From Bacillus sp. (in: firmicutes) (lineage in GTDB: Bacteria; Bacillota; Bacilli; Bacillales; Bacillaceae_J): a DNA stretch of 64,000 bases. Below, in pieces: positions 37,331-47,407 of this stretch. Below the pieces are notes generated by a model. The model was not told the DNA's origin. It was given only the letters and a program-made list of their open reading frames with translations, and did no database searches. How positions within the stretch are numbered: the first letter of the stretch is position 1; the number at the start of each line of letters is the position of its first letter. Location: NCBI GenBank assembly GCA_012842745.1, contig DUSF01000044.1, positions 41,100 to 105,099 of the forward strand, written 5' to 3'. The position numbers and the translations under genes were made by a program.

Positions 37331-37699
37331 TTGGTAAGGAAACTATTAATTGTTGATGACCAGTATGGGATACGAATTTTATTAAATGAAGTTTTTCAAA
37401 AGGAGGGCTATTTAACGTTTCAAGCTTCTAATGGAATGCAAGCGTTACAAATCGTTGAAAAAGATAGACCGGATCTTGTTTTACTAGATATGAAAATTCC
37501 TGGAATGGACGGCATTGAGATTTTAAGAAGATTAAAAGAAATTGATAAAACAATCGAAGTATTTATTATGACGGCATATGGTGAATTGGATATGATTCAG
37601 CAAGCGAAGGATCTAGGGGCGCGCACGCACTTCGCTAAGCCATTCGATATTGATGAAATTCGTGCAGCCGTTAAAGCACAAGTGCCGATGGAAGCATAA
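37331..37699 (+). CDS. spo0F: Sporulation phosphorelay response regulator Spo0F
   Basis: 122 residues, receiver domain only. It takes phosphate from the sporulation kinases and passes it to Spo0B and then Spo0A. D53 (LLDMKIPG) is the phosphoacceptor, with acidic residues D9-D10, threonine in [11 protein letters not shown] and lysine in [11 protein letters not shown]. The TTG at 37331 follows [24 protein letters not shown] is nearly invariant in Spo0F, which separates it from other CheY-like proteins. Confidence 0.96.
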   Translation: MVRKLLIVDDQYGIRILLNEVFQKEGYLTFQASNGMQALQIVEKDRPDLVLLDMKIPGMDGIEILRRLKEIDKTIEVFIMTAYGELDMIQQAKDLGARTHFAKPFDIDEIRAAVKAQVPMEA

Positions 37700-37712
37700 T
37701 TATAGTAATAAG

Positions 37713-37736
37713 AAATGACAAAAATTGGTCATTTTT
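37713..37736 (+). terminator. Weak terminator after spo0F
   Basis: AAATGAC / GTCATTT around AAAAATTG, followed by TTAATG. AT-rich and short. Confidence 0.45.
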
Positions 37737-37745
37737 AATGAGAAT

Positions 37746-37773
37746 TATAGCATATTTGCTTTAATATGCTATA
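37746..37773. promoter_or_regulatory. Dyad symmetry upstream of fbaA
   Basis: TATAGCATATT (37746-37756) and AATATGCTATA (37763-37773) form perfect 11-bp arms around TGCTTT. The right arm overlaps TATACT (37770-37775), a possible -10 for fbaA. This suggests an operator rather than a terminator. The binding protein is unknown. Confidence 0.5.
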
Positions 37774-37827
37774 CTTATTTTGTATGTACATAAAATTACA
37801 ATCGGTGATTAGGGAGGATATGAACCA

Positions 37828-38691
37828 ATGCCTTTAGTTTCAATGACGGAAATGTTGAACAAAGCAAAAAATGAAGGATATGCTGTAGGACAGTTTAACA
37901 TCAACAACCTTGAGTATACGCAAGCAATTTTACAAGCTGCTCAAGCAGAAAACTCACCAGTGATTTTAGGAGTTTCCGAAGGAGCTGGTAAATATATGGG
38001 CGGCTTCAAAACCGTTGTAGCAATGGTGAAGGCTCTTATAGAGGATTACAAAATTACTGTTCCTGTGGCGATTCATCTTGACCATGGTTCAAGCTTTGAA
38101 AAGTGTGTAGAAGCAATGTACGCTGGTTTCACATCAGTTATGATTGACGGCTCGCATTTTCCATTAGAAGAGAACATCGCCTTAACGAAAAAAGTGATCG
38201 ATGTTGCTCATACATTAGGTATTTCAGTTGAAGCTGAATTAGGCCGCATCGGCGGTCAAGAGGACGATTTAGTTGTAGATGAAGCAGAAGCGATGTATGC
38301 GATTCCGTCTGAGTGCGAGCAATTAGTACGTGAAACAGGTGTAGATTGTTTTGCTCCTGCATTGGGATCTGTTCATGGACCATACAAGGGGGAGCCTAAA
38401 CTTGGCTTTGACCGCATGAAGGAAGTAATGGAGCTTACGGGCATACCATTAGTGTTACATGGCGGTACAGGCATCCCAACAAAAGACATCCAAAAAGCAA
38501 TTTCCCTTGGAACAGCAAAAATTAACGTAAATACAGAAAATCAAATTACCTCTACAAAAACAATTCGCAAAATTTTAGAGGAAAAACAAGAGCTTTACGA
38601 TACACGTAAATTCATGGGTCCTGCCCGCGATACAATTAAAGAAACAGTAATTGGCAAAATCCGCGAGTTCGGGTCATCCAATAAAGCATAA
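37828..38691 (+). CDS. fbaA: Class II fructose-bisphosphate aldolase
   Basis: 287 residues. Zinc-dependent reversible cleavage of fructose-1,6-bisphosphate in glycolysis and gluconeogenesis. Zinc ligands are visible: [15 protein letters not shown] (His), [12 protein letters not shown] (Glu region), and the histidines in [15 protein letters not shown] and [25 protein letters not shown] binds phosphate. GGGAGG precedes the ATG. With tal and glpX downstream it forms a central carbon group, as in B. subtilis. Confidence 0.96.
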   Translation: MPLVSMTEMLNKAKNEGYAVGQFNINNLEYTQAILQAAQAENSPVILGVSEGAGKYMGGFKTVVAMVKALIEDYKITVPVAIHLDHGSSFEKCVEAMYAGFTSVMIDGSHFPLEENIALTKKVIDVAHTLGISVEAELGRIGGQEDDLVVDEAEAMYAIPSECEQLVRETGVDCFAPALGSVHGPYKGEPKLGFDRMKEVMELTGIPLVLHGGTGIPTKDIQKAISLGTAKINVNTENQITSTKTIRKILEEKQELYDTRKFMGPARDTIKETVIGKIREFGSSNKA

Positions 38692-38701
38692 AAAAACGAA
38701 A

Positions 38702-38730
38702 GAAACCGCCATTAGGGCGGTTTCAATTTT
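38702..38730 (+). terminator. fbaA terminator
   Basis: GAAACCGCC / GGCGGTTTC with a 5-nt loop (ATTAG), followed by AATTTT. The T run is modest. Confidence 0.7.
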
Positions 38731-38766
38731 CGCATGTCTACAAAATAAAAACGAGGAGTGAACATG

Positions 38767-39411
38767 ATGAAATTTTTCATAGATACAGCAAACATTGACG
38801 AAATCCGCGAAGCGAACGCCCTCGGGATTTTAGACGGTGTGACTACAAATCCAAGTTTAGTAGTGAAAGAAAATGTCTCATTCCATAATCGCTTAAAAGA
38901 AATTGCTGCGGAAGTAACAGAAGGATCTATCAGCGCTGAAGTCCTTTCTTTAAAAGCGGAAGAAATGGTCGCTGAAGGCAAAGAGCTTGCAGCGATTGCT
39001 CCTACTATTACAATAAAAGTACCGATGACACCAGACGGTTTAAAAGCTGTAAAAGCCTTTAAAGAACTTGGAATTAAGACAAATGTGACGCTTATTTTCT
39101 CTGCAAACCAAGCGCTTTTGGCAGCAAGAGCAGGTGCTACCTACGTCTCTCCGTTTTTAGGACGTTTAGATGATATCGGCCATGACGGGTTAGCGTTAGT
39201 GTCGCAAATTGCTGATATTTTTGCAATTCATGACATTGAAACAGAAATCATTGCCGCGTCGATTCGTCATCCAATGCATATTACAGAAGCCGCCTTAAAG
39301 GGTGCGCATATTGCAACTGTCCCTTTCAAAGTCATTATGCAGCTCTTTAACCATCCATTAACTGAGAGCGGAATTGAGAAATTTTTAGCTGATTGGAATA
39401 AAAATAAATAA
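38767..39411 (+). CDS. tal: Transaldolase (small, TalC/FSA-type)
   Basis: 214 residues from ATG 38767 ([13 protein letters not shown]), 8 bases after GGAG; ATG 38764 is an alternative. It moves dihydroxyacetone units between sugar phosphates in the non-oxidative pentose phosphate pathway. The Schiff-base lysine should be in [16 protein letters not shown]. The family's [42 protein letters not shown] and [13 protein letters not shown] are all present. This short form corresponds to ywjH of B. subtilis. Confidence 0.93.
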   Translation: MKFFIDTANIDEIREANALGILDGVTTNPSLVVKENVSFHNRLKEIAAEVTEGSISAEVLSLKAEEMVAEGKELAAIAPTITIKVPMTPDGLKAVKAFKELGIKTNVTLIFSANQALLAARAGATYVSPFLGRLDDIGHDGLALVSQIADIFAIHDIETEIIAASIRHPMHITEAALKGAHIATVPFKVIMQLFNHPLTESGIEKFLADWNKNK

Positions 39412-39557
39412 AAAGCCAATAATTATGACGAAATCCCGCTTAGTTGTTCAAAATGCATACATATGTAAAAAGTTTTTAAGGAAAATGGTATAATATAATT
39501 TGAGTTCGTCATTTTTATGGTAAAAGAAAAATCGAAAAGGGGACGCAAAGTGGCAAA

Positions 39558-40844
39558 ATGGAAAAATTAATTATTGAAGGCGGTCATCCGTTAAAAGGGA
39601 CCGTTCGCATAAGTGGTGCCAAAAACAGTGCTGTTGCTTTAATTCCTGCAGCTATTTTAGCGGATTCACCGGTAACAATAGAGGGTTTACCAAATATTTC
39701 CGACGTACATACATTATGTGGCCTTTTGGAAGAAATAGGGGGAGCAGTTTCGTTAGAAAATGATAACGTTACAATCGATCCTTCTAAGATGGTTTCGATG
39801 CCATTGCCTAATGGTAAGGTTAAAAGACTTCGGGCATCCTATTATTTAATGGGTGCGATGCTTGGTCGGTTTAAACAAGCGGTGATTGGTTTGCCGGGTG
39901 GCTGTCACCTCGGTCCACGACCGATTGATCAGCATATAAAGGGTTTTGAAGCGCTAGGGGCAACTGTGACGAATGAGCAGGGGGCCATCTATTTGCGTGC
40001 CAAAGAATTAGTAGGGGCACGCATTTATCTTGATGTTGTAAGTGTAGGAGCAACAATCAATATTATGCTTGCCGCTGTTAGAGCAAAAGGACAAACAATC
40101 ATTGAAAATGCTGCAAAAGAGCCTGAAATTATTGATGTGGCGACACTTCTATCAAGCATGGGGGCAAAGATAAAAGGTGCTGGCACGGACGTTATCCGCA
40201 TTGATGGTGTCCAAAAGCTGCATGGCTGCCGCCATACGATTATTCCTGATCGGATTGAAGCAGGGACCTATATGATTATGGCCGCTGCCCAAGGGGAAGA
40301 AGTTTTGATTGATAATGTGATTCCACAGCATTTAGAATCGTTAATTGCAAAGCTCAGGGAAATGGGTGCCAATATTAAAATTATTGATGATCAAGCTTTA
40401 ATTACAAAAGTACCAGAGCTTAAAATGGTCGATATTAAAACACTTGTATATCCAGGCTTTCCAACCGATCTTCAACAGCCGCTTACATCATTATTGACGA
40501 GCGCTGTTGGAACAGGACTTGTTACAGATACAATCTATGGGGCTCGCTTTAAACATATTGATGAGCTGAGAAGAATGAATGCCAATGTGAAGGTCGAAGG
40601 ACGTTCGGCAATTATTACTGGCCCGATTAGACTCCAAGGTGCAAAGGTGAAGGCAACTGATTTAAGAGCAGGTGCTGCCCTTGTTATTGCTGGGTTAATG
40701 GCAGATGGAATCACTGAAATTACCGGTTTAGAGCATATTGACCGTGGCTACGAAGATTTAGTAGACAAGCTTATTAATTTAGGCGCTGTTATTTGGCGTG
40801 AGAATATGACAGAAGCAGAAATAAAAAATTTTCAAAATTCATAG
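39558..40844 (+). CDS. murA: UDP-N-acetylglucosamine 1-carboxyvinyltransferase (MurA paralogue)
   Basis: 428 residues, first committed step of peptidoglycan synthesis. The N-terminal catalytic lysine lies in [18 protein letters not shown]. The reactive, fosfomycin-sensitive cysteine is C116 in [30 protein letters not shown] and [13 protein letters not shown] are typical. Bacilli have two MurA copies; the position between tal and glpX corresponds to murAB/murZ. Extended -10 TGGTATAAT lies near 39487. The RBS GGGGACG is about 12 bases from the ATG. Confidence 0.94.
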   Translation: MEKLIIEGGHPLKGTVRISGAKNSAVALIPAAILADSPVTIEGLPNISDVHTLCGLLEEIGGAVSLENDNVTIDPSKMVSMPLPNGKVKRLRASYYLMGAMLGRFKQAVIGLPGGCHLGPRPIDQHIKGFEALGATVTNEQGAIYLRAKELVGARIYLDVVSVGATINIMLAAVRAKGQTIIENAAKEPEIIDVATLLSSMGAKIKGAGTDVIRIDGVQKLHGCRHTIIPDRIEAGTYMIMAAAQGEEVLIDNVIPQHLESLIAKLREMGANIKIIDDQALITKVPELKMVDIKTLVYPGFPTDLQQPLTSLLTSAVGTGLVTDTIYGARFKHIDELRRMNANVKVEGRSAIITGPIRLQGAKVKATDLRAGAALVIAGLMADGITEITGLEHIDRGYEDLVDKLINLGAVIWRENMTEAEIKNFQNS

Positions 40845-40874
40845 CTAAAAATGACCATGGGAGAGGATTGAATC

Positions 40875-41840
40875 ATGGAAAGAAGTTTATCAATGGAATT
40901 AGTGCGGGTAACGGAAGCAGCTGCCCTTGCATCAGCTAGATGGATGGGTAGAGGTGAAAAAGAAGCGTCTGACAACGCTGCCACAGAAGCTATGCGGACT
41001 GTATTCGATACTATACCAATGCAAGGTACAGTTGTCATTGGTGAAGGGGAAATGGATGAAGCGCCAATGTTATATATTGGTGAAGATCTTGGCACAGGGC
41101 ATGGCCCAAAAGTGGACGTAGCAGTTGACCCGCTTGAAGGCACGAATATTCTTGCAGCTGGAACTTGGGGTGCTTTTGCCGTAATTGCCATCGCTGACCA
41201 TGGCAATTTACTACATGCACCTGATATGTATATGGATAAAATTGCTGTCGGGCCGGAGTGTGCCGGAAAGATTGATATTAATGCACCGGTAATTGACAAC
41301 TTACGAGCAGTTGCTAAAGCGAAAAACAAAGATATTGAAGACGTAGTGGCAATTATTTTAAATCGTGAACGTCATGAAAAAATTATTTCTGAAATTCGTG
41401 AAGCAGGTGCTCGGATTAGACTAATTTCTGACGGGGATGTTGCGGCCGCATTGTACACTGCTTTTGATTTTACAGGTGTTGATATTATGTTTGGTATTGG
41501 TGGCGCTCCAGAGGGGGTATTAGCAGCCGTTGGTTTGAAGTGTCTAGGGGGAGAACTTCAAGGTAAGCTTGTGCCGCAAAATGAAGAAGAATTAAAACGA
41601 TGCCATGAAATGGGCATCACTGATATTAATAAAGTATTAATGATGGATGATTTAGTGTGTGGGGATGATTGCATTTTTGCTGCCACAGGTGTAACGGATG
41701 GAGAACTGTTAAAAGGTGTTCAATTTAAAGGCGGCATTGCAACGACTCAATCATTAGTTATGCGGGCGAAATCGGGAACAGTTCGCTTTATTGATGGCCG
41801 TCACAGCCTGAAAACAAAACCAAACCTAGTAATGAAATAG
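40875..41840 (+). CDS. glpX: Class II fructose-1,6-bisphosphatase
   Basis: 321 residues. It hydrolyses fructose-1,6-bisphosphate in gluconeogenesis. Metal and substrate motifs: [38 protein letters not shown] and [26 protein letters not shown], all typical of GlpX. The ATG follows GGGAGAGG, 30 bases after murA, so the two are cotranscribed. It corresponds to ywjI in B. subtilis. A strong terminator ends the unit before rho. Confidence 0.95.
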   Translation: MERSLSMELVRVTEAAALASARWMGRGEKEASDNAATEAMRTVFDTIPMQGTVVIGEGEMDEAPMLYIGEDLGTGHGPKVDVAVDPLEGTNILAAGTWGAFAVIAIADHGNLLHAPDMYMDKIAVGPECAGKIDINAPVIDNLRAVAKAKNKDIEDVVAIILNRERHEKIISEIREAGARIRLISDGDVAAALYTAFDFTGVDIMFGIGGAPEGVLAAVGLKCLGGELQGKLVPQNEEELKRCHEMGITDINKVLMMDDLVCGDDCIFAATGVTDGELLKGVQFKGGIATTQSLVMRAKSGTVRFIDGRHSLKTKPNLVMK

Positions 41841-41867
41841 TAGAATAAAAGTGAAGATTATATGAAC

Positions 41868-41919
41868 CAGCTGGAGTTCGGGCTTACGGACTTAGGAGCT
41901 AAACTCCAGCTGATGTTTT
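41868..41919 (+). terminator. glpX terminator
   Basis: Perfect 11-bp stem CAGCTGGAGTT (41868-41878) / AACTCCAGCTG (41902-41912), followed by ATGTTTTT. Confidence 0.85.
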
Positions 41920-41947
41920 TCTAAATATAAAACTACAGAACAACTGT

Positions 41948-41975
41948 TTGACTTTTTGAGGGAGTATGGTATACT
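41948..41975 (+). promoter_or_regulatory. rho promoter
   Basis: -35 TTGACT (41948-41953), 16-bp spacer, -10 TATACT (41970-41975) with an extended-10 TGG before it. Start expected near 41982, giving a leader of about 165 bases before rho. That leader (41982-42146) holds no gene. Bacillus rho is known to limit its own expression, so the leader may contain a Rho-utilisation site. Confidence 0.8.
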
Positions 41976-42146
41976 TTTTTAATAGTCTACCTCGGCTGGA
42001 TTTTGTTTTATATAGAGATTATTACTACAATTTAACTTCACGTTTACAGATTTGTCCTTCTCTCAACTTAACTTCCTTGATTTTTTGAATTCCTGTTATG
42101 AATGAAATATAGTAATATTTTAAAAAAAATAAAGAGTGGTGTAAAA

Positions 42147-43418
42147 ATGTCTGTATCTATTTCACATTTAGAAAATATGAAATTAAAGGAATTGTATGAG
42201 CTTGCACGTGAGCTGAAAATTTCCTATTATAGCAAACTGAATAAAAAAGAGTTGATTTTTTCAATTCTAAAGGCTCGAGCTGAACAAGACGGCTTATTAT
42301 TTATGGAAGGCGTTTTGGAAATTATCCAGTCTGAGGGCTTTGGATTCTTGCGACCGATTAACTATTCGCCTAGTTCAGAGGATATTTATATTTCTGCTTC
42401 GCAAATACGAAAATTTGACTTGCGGAATGGTGATAAAGTATCCGGTAAAGTTCGACCACCAAAAGAAAATGAACGGTACTATGGATTGTTACATGTTGAA
42501 GCTGTAAATGGTGAAGACCCTGAAACCGCAAAAGAAAGAGTTCACTTTCCGGCACTAACACCTCTTTATCCTGACCGCCACATGATTCTTGAAACCGACC
42601 CCCATCATCTGTCAACAAGAATTATGGATTTACTAGCTCCCGTTGGTTTTGGTCAACGTGGTTTAATTGTGGCGCCTCCAAAGGCCGGGAAAACGGTTTT
42701 ACTGAAGGAAATTGCCAATAGCATCACAACAAATCATCCCGAAGCTGAATTAATCGTCCTTCTAATTGATGAACGCCCAGAGGAAGTAACTGATATTGAA
42801 AGATCTGTTGTCGGTGACGTTGTAAGCTCTACATTCGATGAAGTACCGGAAAATCATATTAAAGTAGCAGAGCTTGTATTAGAAAGAGCGATGCGTTTAG
42901 TTGAGCATAAAAAAGATGTTATTATTCTTATGGATAGTATTACCCGCTTAGCGAGAGCCTATAACCTTGTTATTCCGCCAAGTGGCAGAACATTATCAGG
43001 TGGTATCGACCCAGCTGCTTTCCATCGTCCGAAGCGATTCTTTGGGGCTGCCCGTAATATTGAAGAAGGTGGAAGCTTAACGATTTTAGCGACTGCTCTA
43101 GTGGATACAGGTTCAAGAATGGACGACGTTATTTATGAGGAATTTAAAGGAACAGGAAATATGGAGCTGCACCTTGACCGCAGCTTGGCAGAACGCCGTA
43201 TCTTCCCAGCGATTGATATTCGCCGTTCAGGAACACGGAAAGAAGAGCTATTATTGCCAAAGGGCCATTTGGACAAGCTATGGGCAATCCGTAAAACAAT
43301 GACAGACAGCCCTGATTTCGTCGAACGCTTCTTAAAACGCTTAAAAAATACAAAAACAAACGACGAATTCTTCCAAAAGATGGACGAAGAAATGCGTGGA
43401 GTTACTAGTAAAAGATAG
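42147..43418 (+). CDS. rho: Transcription termination factor Rho
   Basis: 423 residues from ATG 42147; the product [31 protein letters not shown] aligns with Bacillus Rho. The ATG at 42102 lies in the leader without a ribosome binding site. Hexameric RNA helicase. N-terminal RNA-binding domain (about 1-130, [19 protein letters not shown]), Walker A in [13 protein letters not shown], Walker B in [17 protein letters not shown]-loop and R-loop regions in [11 protein letters not shown] and [13 protein letters not shown]. No long insertion domain, as usual for Firmicutes. Confidence 0.96.
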   Translation: MSVSISHLENMKLKELYELARELKISYYSKLNKKELIFSILKARAEQDGLLFMEGVLEIIQSEGFGFLRPINYSPSSEDIYISASQIRKFDLRNGDKVSGKVRPPKENERYYGLLHVEAVNGEDPETAKERVHFPALTPLYPDRHMILETDPHHLSTRIMDLLAPVGFGQRGLIVAPPKAGKTVLLKEIANSITTNHPEAELIVLLIDERPEEVTDIERSVVGDVVSSTFDEVPENHIKVAELVLERAMRLVEHKKDVIILMDSITRLARAYNLVIPPSGRTLSGGIDPAAFHRPKRFFGAARNIEEGGSLTILATALVDTGSRMDDVIYEEFKGTGNMELHLDRSLAERRIFPAIDIRRSGTRKEELLLPKGHLDKLWAIRKTMTDSPDFVERFLKRLKNTKTNDEFFQKMDEEMRGVTSKR

Positions 43419-43452
43419 GAATCAATAGGCACACGTACTTAAAAAAGGAATA

Positions 43453-43481
43453 TTGCATTCATAATGCATTCCTGTTATAAT
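43453..43481 (+). promoter_or_regulatory. rpmE promoter
   Basis: -35 TTGCAT (43453-43458), 17-bp spacer, -10 TATAAT (43476-43481) with TG one base before. The -35 and spacer lie within an inverted repeat (GGAA, TGCATT / AATGCA, TTCC; 43447-43472). Confidence 0.8.
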
Positions 43482-43545
43482 CTTTTCATGTGTGTAAAGT
43501 TAAACTCTGTTTCCTCAGGATTCAGGGCGGAAGGAGATGAAAGAC

Positions 43546-43746
43546 ATGAAACAAGGAATTCACCCTAATTATAAAAAAATAAAGGTGACATGTGCTTGTG
43601 GAAACGAATTTGAGAGCGGATCAGTAAAGGATGCAGTAAAGGTAGAGATTTGTTCAGAATGCCATCCATTCTATACAGGACGTCAAAAATTCGCTGATGC
43701 TGGCGGCCGTGTGGATCGCTTTAAGAAAAAATACAATCTTAAGTAA
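43546..43746 (+). CDS. rpmE: Ribosomal protein L31 (zinc-binding form)
   Basis: 66 residues from ATG 43546 (AAGGAG upstream); the ATG at 43537 overlaps that site. [26 protein letters not shown] ... [26 protein letters not shown] is the type A L31, with CxC and CxxC cysteines for zinc. The zinc-free paralogue (rpmEB, ytiA type) would lack them. In B. subtilis tdk follows; here prfA comes next and tdk is absent. Confidence 0.97.
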   Translation: MKQGIHPNYKKIKVTCACGNEFESGSVKDAVKVEICSECHPFYTGRQKFADAGGRVDRFKKKYNLK

Positions 43747-43781
43747 TTATTTTTTCCAAAAATTAGTGCTTGTGAATATTC

Positions 43782-43824
43782 GGGGCTGTTTCGAAATGAT
43801 TCATTTTGAGACAAGCCCTTTTTA
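43782..43824 (+). terminator. rpmE terminator
   Basis: An imperfect stem joins GGGCTgT...AAATG with CATTT...ACAaGCCC, followed by TTTTTA. Confidence 0.75.
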
Positions 43825-43858
43825 CTTTTAAACGCTAAATTATAATTTCAGTATAATT

Positions 43859-43887
43859 TTGACTAGCATTCTTACTTATACTATAAT
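43859..43887 (+). promoter_or_regulatory. prfA promoter
   Basis: -35 TTGACT (43859-43864), 17-bp spacer, -10 TATAAT (43882-43887). Near-consensus sigma-A promoter, 38 bases before the prfA start. Confidence 0.88.
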
Positions 43888-43925
43888 TTAAATGTTATGG
43901 ACTTATATATTTGAGGTGAGTAAGC

Positions 43926-44993
43926 GTGTTAGACCGTCTGCAAACGATTGAAAATCGTTATGAAAAATTAAATGAACTGCTAAGCGATCCAGCAGTGATT
44001 AGTGATACAAATAAATTGCGTGAATATTCAAAAGAACAATCTGGAATTGAAGAAACTGTTCAAGTTTATCGCGAATATAAAGCAGTATTAGAGCAATTAC
44101 AAGATGCAAAAGCGATGCTTGAAGAAAAGTTAGATGCTGACATGCGTGAAATGGTGAAGGATGAGGTCTCTGAGCTGTCAGATAGTGAAGGACAATTATC
44201 AGACCGTTTAAGAATCTTACTTCTTCCGAAAGATCCTAACGATGATAAAAACGTTATCGTTGAAATCCGCGGTGCAGCTGGCGGTGATGAAGCGGCCCTT
44301 TTTGCTGGTGATTTGTACCGAATGTACACGCGTTATGCAGAAGCCCAAGGTTGGAAAATTGATGTTATTGAAGCAAATACAACAGGAATTGGCGGTTACA
44401 AGGAAATTATTTTCATGATTAATGGTAATGGCGCTTATTCAAAATTGAAATTTGAAAATGGTGCACACCGCGTTCAACGTGTTCCGGAAACTGAATCTGG
44501 CGGGCGCATTCATACATCGACAGCAACTGTTGCCGTATTGGCTGAGGCTGAAGAGGTTGAGGTTGAAGTTCATGAAAAAGATATTCGGGTTGATACATTT
44601 GCTTCAAGTGGTCCGGGAGGACAAAGTGTAAATACTACGATGTCTGCTGTCCGTCTAACCCATATCCCAACAGGGATTGTTGTTTCCTGTCAGGATGAGA
44701 AATCACAAATTAAGAATAAGGAAAAAGCGATGAAAGTATTACGTGCCCGTATTTATGATAAATTCCAGCAAGAGGCACAAGCCGAGTACGACCAAACGCG
44801 TAAATCGGCGGTTGGAACAGGGGACCGTTCAGAGCGCATTCGCACGTATAACTTCCCGCAAAACCGTGTAACAGATCATCGCATTGGTTTAACGATACAG
44901 AAGCTTGATCAAATTTTGCAAGGAAAATTTGATGAAATCATTGATGCATTAATTTTGGATGATCAAGCAAAAAAAATGGAGCAAGCAGAGTAA
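43926..44993 (+). CDS. prfA: Peptide chain release factor 1
   Basis: 355 residues, GTG start after TTGAGGTGAG. It recognises UAA and UAG and triggers peptide release. The GGQ motif is at residues 231-233 in [24 protein letters not shown]. The codon-recognition tripeptide region lies in [24 protein letters not shown] upstream of it. The next gene, prmC, starts on the last base of the stop codon (TAATG). PrmC methylates the GGQ glutamine, so the pair is functionally linked. Confidence 0.96.
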   Translation: MLDRLQTIENRYEKLNELLSDPAVISDTNKLREYSKEQSGIEETVQVYREYKAVLEQLQDAKAMLEEKLDADMREMVKDEVSELSDSEGQLSDRLRILLLPKDPNDDKNVIVEIRGAAGGDEAALFAGDLYRMYTRYAEAQGWKIDVIEANTTGIGGYKEIIFMINGNGAYSKLKFENGAHRVQRVPETESGGRIHTSTATVAVLAEAEEVEVEVHEKDIRVDTFASSGPGGQSVNTTMSAVRLTHIPTGIVVSCQDEKSQIKNKEKAMKVLRARIYDKFQQEAQAEYDQTRKSAVGTGDRSERIRTYNFPQNRVTDHRIGLTIQKLDQILQGKFDEIIDALILDDQAKKMEQAE

Positions 44994-45901
44994 TGGAAAT
45001 GAAGCCAACTATACCAACATTCACGTATATATATGAAGCCCTCAACTGGGCTTCTTCTTTTTTAGAAACACAAAATCGGGAAGCATTTGCGGCTGAACTT
45101 TTACTAAGGCATCATCTTAAGCTGACACGGGCACAGCTTTATTCATCGCTTCGCGATGTGTGGCCGAACGAGGAAATGAAGGAAGCTTTTACAAACGCTG
45201 TCCTCACCTATGCAAAAGGTACACCTGTCCAATATGTAATTGGTTATGAGGAGTTTTACGGGAGAACATTTGAGGTTAATGAACATGTAATAATACCACG
45301 TCCAGAAACAGAAGAATTAATTGCGGGTGTTTTAAAAAGAAGAAAAGAACATTTTCAGCAGGCCGCAAAACTTGATGTTGTAGATATCGGTACTGGAAGT
45401 GGGATCATTGCTATCACATTGGCACTTGAGGATTCGACGCTACAAGTAACAGCTACAGATATTGCCAATGAGTCGCTAGAAGTTGCTAACAGAAATGCGC
45501 AAAACCTTGGGGCATCTTTCATCCGTTTTATTCAAGGTGATTTGCTTACACCGTTTATTGAGCGCGGTGAAAAATTTGATATAATCGTATCGAACCCGCC
45601 TTATATACCGGAATGTGACATTCCAACATTATCAGATATAGTTAAAGACCACGAACCGATGCGTGCCTTGGTTGGCGGGCCGGATGGGCTCGACCTTTAT
45701 CGCCGCTTTATGGAGCAACTGCCTTTTGTTGTACAAGATCATACGCTGATTGCCTTTGAAATCGGCGTTGGCCAAGGTGAAGCTGTTGCCGCGATGCTTA
45801 GAGAAACTTTTCAACATAAAGGTATACATGTTGAAATCATTGATGATATCAATGGCAAGGATCGGATGGTATTCGGCCGATTTATCCTTGATAAGGCTTA
45901 A
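44993..45901 (+). CDS. prmC: Release factor N5-glutamine methyltransferase PrmC (HemK)
   Basis: 302 residues, translationally coupled to prfA by a TAATG overlap. N-terminal helical domain (about 1-85), linker with GTPVQYVIGYEEFYGRTFEVNEHVIIPRPETEELI, then a SAM-binding domain (VVDIGTGSGIIAITLAL) and the substrate-binding NPPY motif in VSNPPYIPECD. It methylates the GGQ glutamine of release factors. The spacer after it carries array C. Confidence 0.95.
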   Translation: MEMKPTIPTFTYIYEALNWASSFLETQNREAFAAELLLRHHLKLTRAQLYSSLRDVWPNEEMKEAFTNAVLTYAKGTPVQYVIGYEEFYGRTFEVNEHVIIPRPETEELIAGVLKRRKEHFQQAAKLDVVDIGTGSGIIAITLALEDSTLQVTATDIANESLEVANRNAQNLGASFIRFIQGDLLTPFIERGEKFDIIVSNPPYIPECDIPTLSDIVKDHEPMRALVGGPDGLDLYRRFMEQLPFVVQDHTLIAFEIGVGQGEAVAAMLRETFQHKGIHVEIIDDINGKDRMVFGRFILDKA

Positions 45902-45933
45902 TAAATTGGTCGTTTTCCGCTTCTGAGCTTTAT

Positions 45934-46024
45934 ATTGTCGAGAAGCAGCAATTTATTGTCTGGAAACTAGGGTTTATTGTCCGCAAATCACCGTTTATTG
46001 TCCGGCGAGGCCCACTTATTGTCC
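45934..46024 (+). repeat. Array of ATTGTCC boxes at 21-bp period (array C)
   Basis: Boxes begin at 45934 (ATTGTCG), 45955 (ATTGTCT), 45976, 45997 and 46018 (exact ATTGTCC). All four intervals are exactly 21 bp. Between boxes no sequence is conserved apart from TTT before the box. The array lies between prmC and spoIIR. Confidence 0.88.
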
Positions 46025-46155
46025 GATTGCCATATACTGGTTTTTTAAGGTGGAAGCAAGTGGGCCTAACTACTAATCTAAAAAAATTTCAATTTACTAG
46101 TTTAAGATGTTTGCTTTTTGTCCACACTGTCTTAGTGAAGGACGGTGCAGATAAA

Positions 46156-46731
46156 ATGAAAAAACAAACACAAGCAATCATCTTTATGCTTTTATTATTA
46201 ATAGGCGGAAATTCAATTCAAATTTTTGATAGAGCGATCGCCATGGCAGAGGGGCCTGTCGTCATTCCAGATGAAGCGATTCGGTTGCGGATTCTAGCTA
46301 ACAGTGATTCGAACGAGGACCAAGCATTAAAACGAAAAGTCCGCGATGCGGTGAATGCTGAGATTACAACATGGGTAAAAGATTTAACATCAATTGAGGC
46401 GGCGCGAACATTAATAAATAGCCGTGTTTCCGAAATAGAAAAAATAGCATATAAAGTGTTAAAGAATGAAGGTAGCAATCAAACCGTTCATGTTGATTTT
46501 GATCAAGTGAACTTTCCAACAAAAATTTATGGCAACTTTATTTATCCCGCTGGTCAATATGAGGCGATTTTAATCACCTTAGGCAATGGTGAAGGTGCGA
46601 ATTGGTGGTGTGTCCTATTCCCGCCGCTTTGCTTCTTGGACTTTTCCAACGGGGATGCTGTCAAACAAGCGGATGAAGAAGTGGAAGTAAAATCCTTTAT
46701 AGTAGAATTAATTAACAAAGTAAAAGGTTAA
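46156..46731 (+). CDS. spoIIR: Stage II sporulation protein R
   Basis: 191 residues from ATG 46156, which begins a signal peptide (MKKQTQAIIFMLLLLIGGNS). The longer frame from 46027 adds a non-conserved part starting just after array C. SpoIIR is made in the forespore, secreted to the intermembrane space and triggers SpoIIGA to process pro-sigma-E. Family motifs: IPDEAIRLRILANSDSNEDQALKRKVRDAV, YPAGQYEAILITLGNGEGANWWCVLFPPLCFLD. The ribosome binding site is weak (GAAGGACGG). A sigma-F promoter could not be defined. Confidence 0.93.
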   Translation: MKKQTQAIIFMLLLLIGGNSIQIFDRAIAMAEGPVVIPDEAIRLRILANSDSNEDQALKRKVRDAVNAEITTWVKDLTSIEAARTLINSRVSEIEKIAYKVLKNEGSNQTVHVDFDQVNFPTKIYGNFIYPAGQYEAILITLGNGEGANWWCVLFPPLCFLDFSNGDAVKQADEEVEVKSFIVELINKVKG

Positions 46732-46843
46732 AAAATAATAGAATCGCTAGTCATCGAATCTACTTTTCGAACATAGTTTTAAGTATCATCATGCGTGTTG
46801 GTCAAAGCGAGCAACCACATATATTGGGGGAGAGATACGATAA

Positions 46844-47317
46844 ATGCAAATCATTCGAAAAGCTAGGCATGAGGATCTAGACACAATTCTACAGCTAGTT
46901 GGACAAGCGGGTTTAGAAACGGAAGGCATTGCCGAAAATGTGGATCACTTTTTAATAATGGAAAAAGAAACAGATAGGACGACAACGAACGAGGAATCAT
47001 TAATTGCGGTAGTCGGCTTTGAACTGCAAAAACAAAATGCCCTGCTACGTTCTTTTGTTATGAATGATAAATCCAATCAATTCAATATATTGGAAATCGT
47101 GCAAGCAATTCTTGATTATTCGAACAAAAATGGCTTAAAAAAGCTTTTCTTATGCACAAAAAAGCAACCATCTGTAAAGCTTTTTCAAATGCTTGGCTTC
47201 CAATTAGCAGAGGAAACACCAGCGGAATTAAAAAGTTTTAGCCATTATCAAAACATATATAGAGAAAAACCATACATTATGTATTATGAAAATCCACAAA
47301 GTTATCCACTTTTTTAA
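46844..47317 (+). CDS. ywlB: GNAT-like N-acetyltransferase (YwlB-like)
   Basis: 157 residues. IIRKARHEDLDTILQLVGQAGL at the start and ILDYSNKNGLKKLFLCTKKQPSVKLFQMLGFQ near residue 110 follow the GNAT fold, but the usual Q/RxxGxG/A acetyl-CoA loop is not obvious. Its order between spoIIR and ywlC matches ywlB of B. subtilis. The loop region (FVMNDKSNQFNILEIVQA) may be degenerate, so acetyltransferase activity is uncertain. GGGGGAGAG lies before the ATG. Confidence 0.75.
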   Translation: MQIIRKARHEDLDTILQLVGQAGLETEGIAENVDHFLIMEKETDRTTTNEESLIAVVGFELQKQNALLRSFVMNDKSNQFNILEIVQAILDYSNKNGLKKLFLCTKKQPSVKLFQMLGFQLAEETPAELKSFSHYQNIYREKPYIMYYENPQSYPLF

Positions 47318-47407
47318 TAAACTTATCCACATTATGTGGATACTTTTGTTTTAAGGCTTTAATATAAATAAAGAAAAAAGCGATATGATAAAGGAAAGGG
47401 TTAGGCT

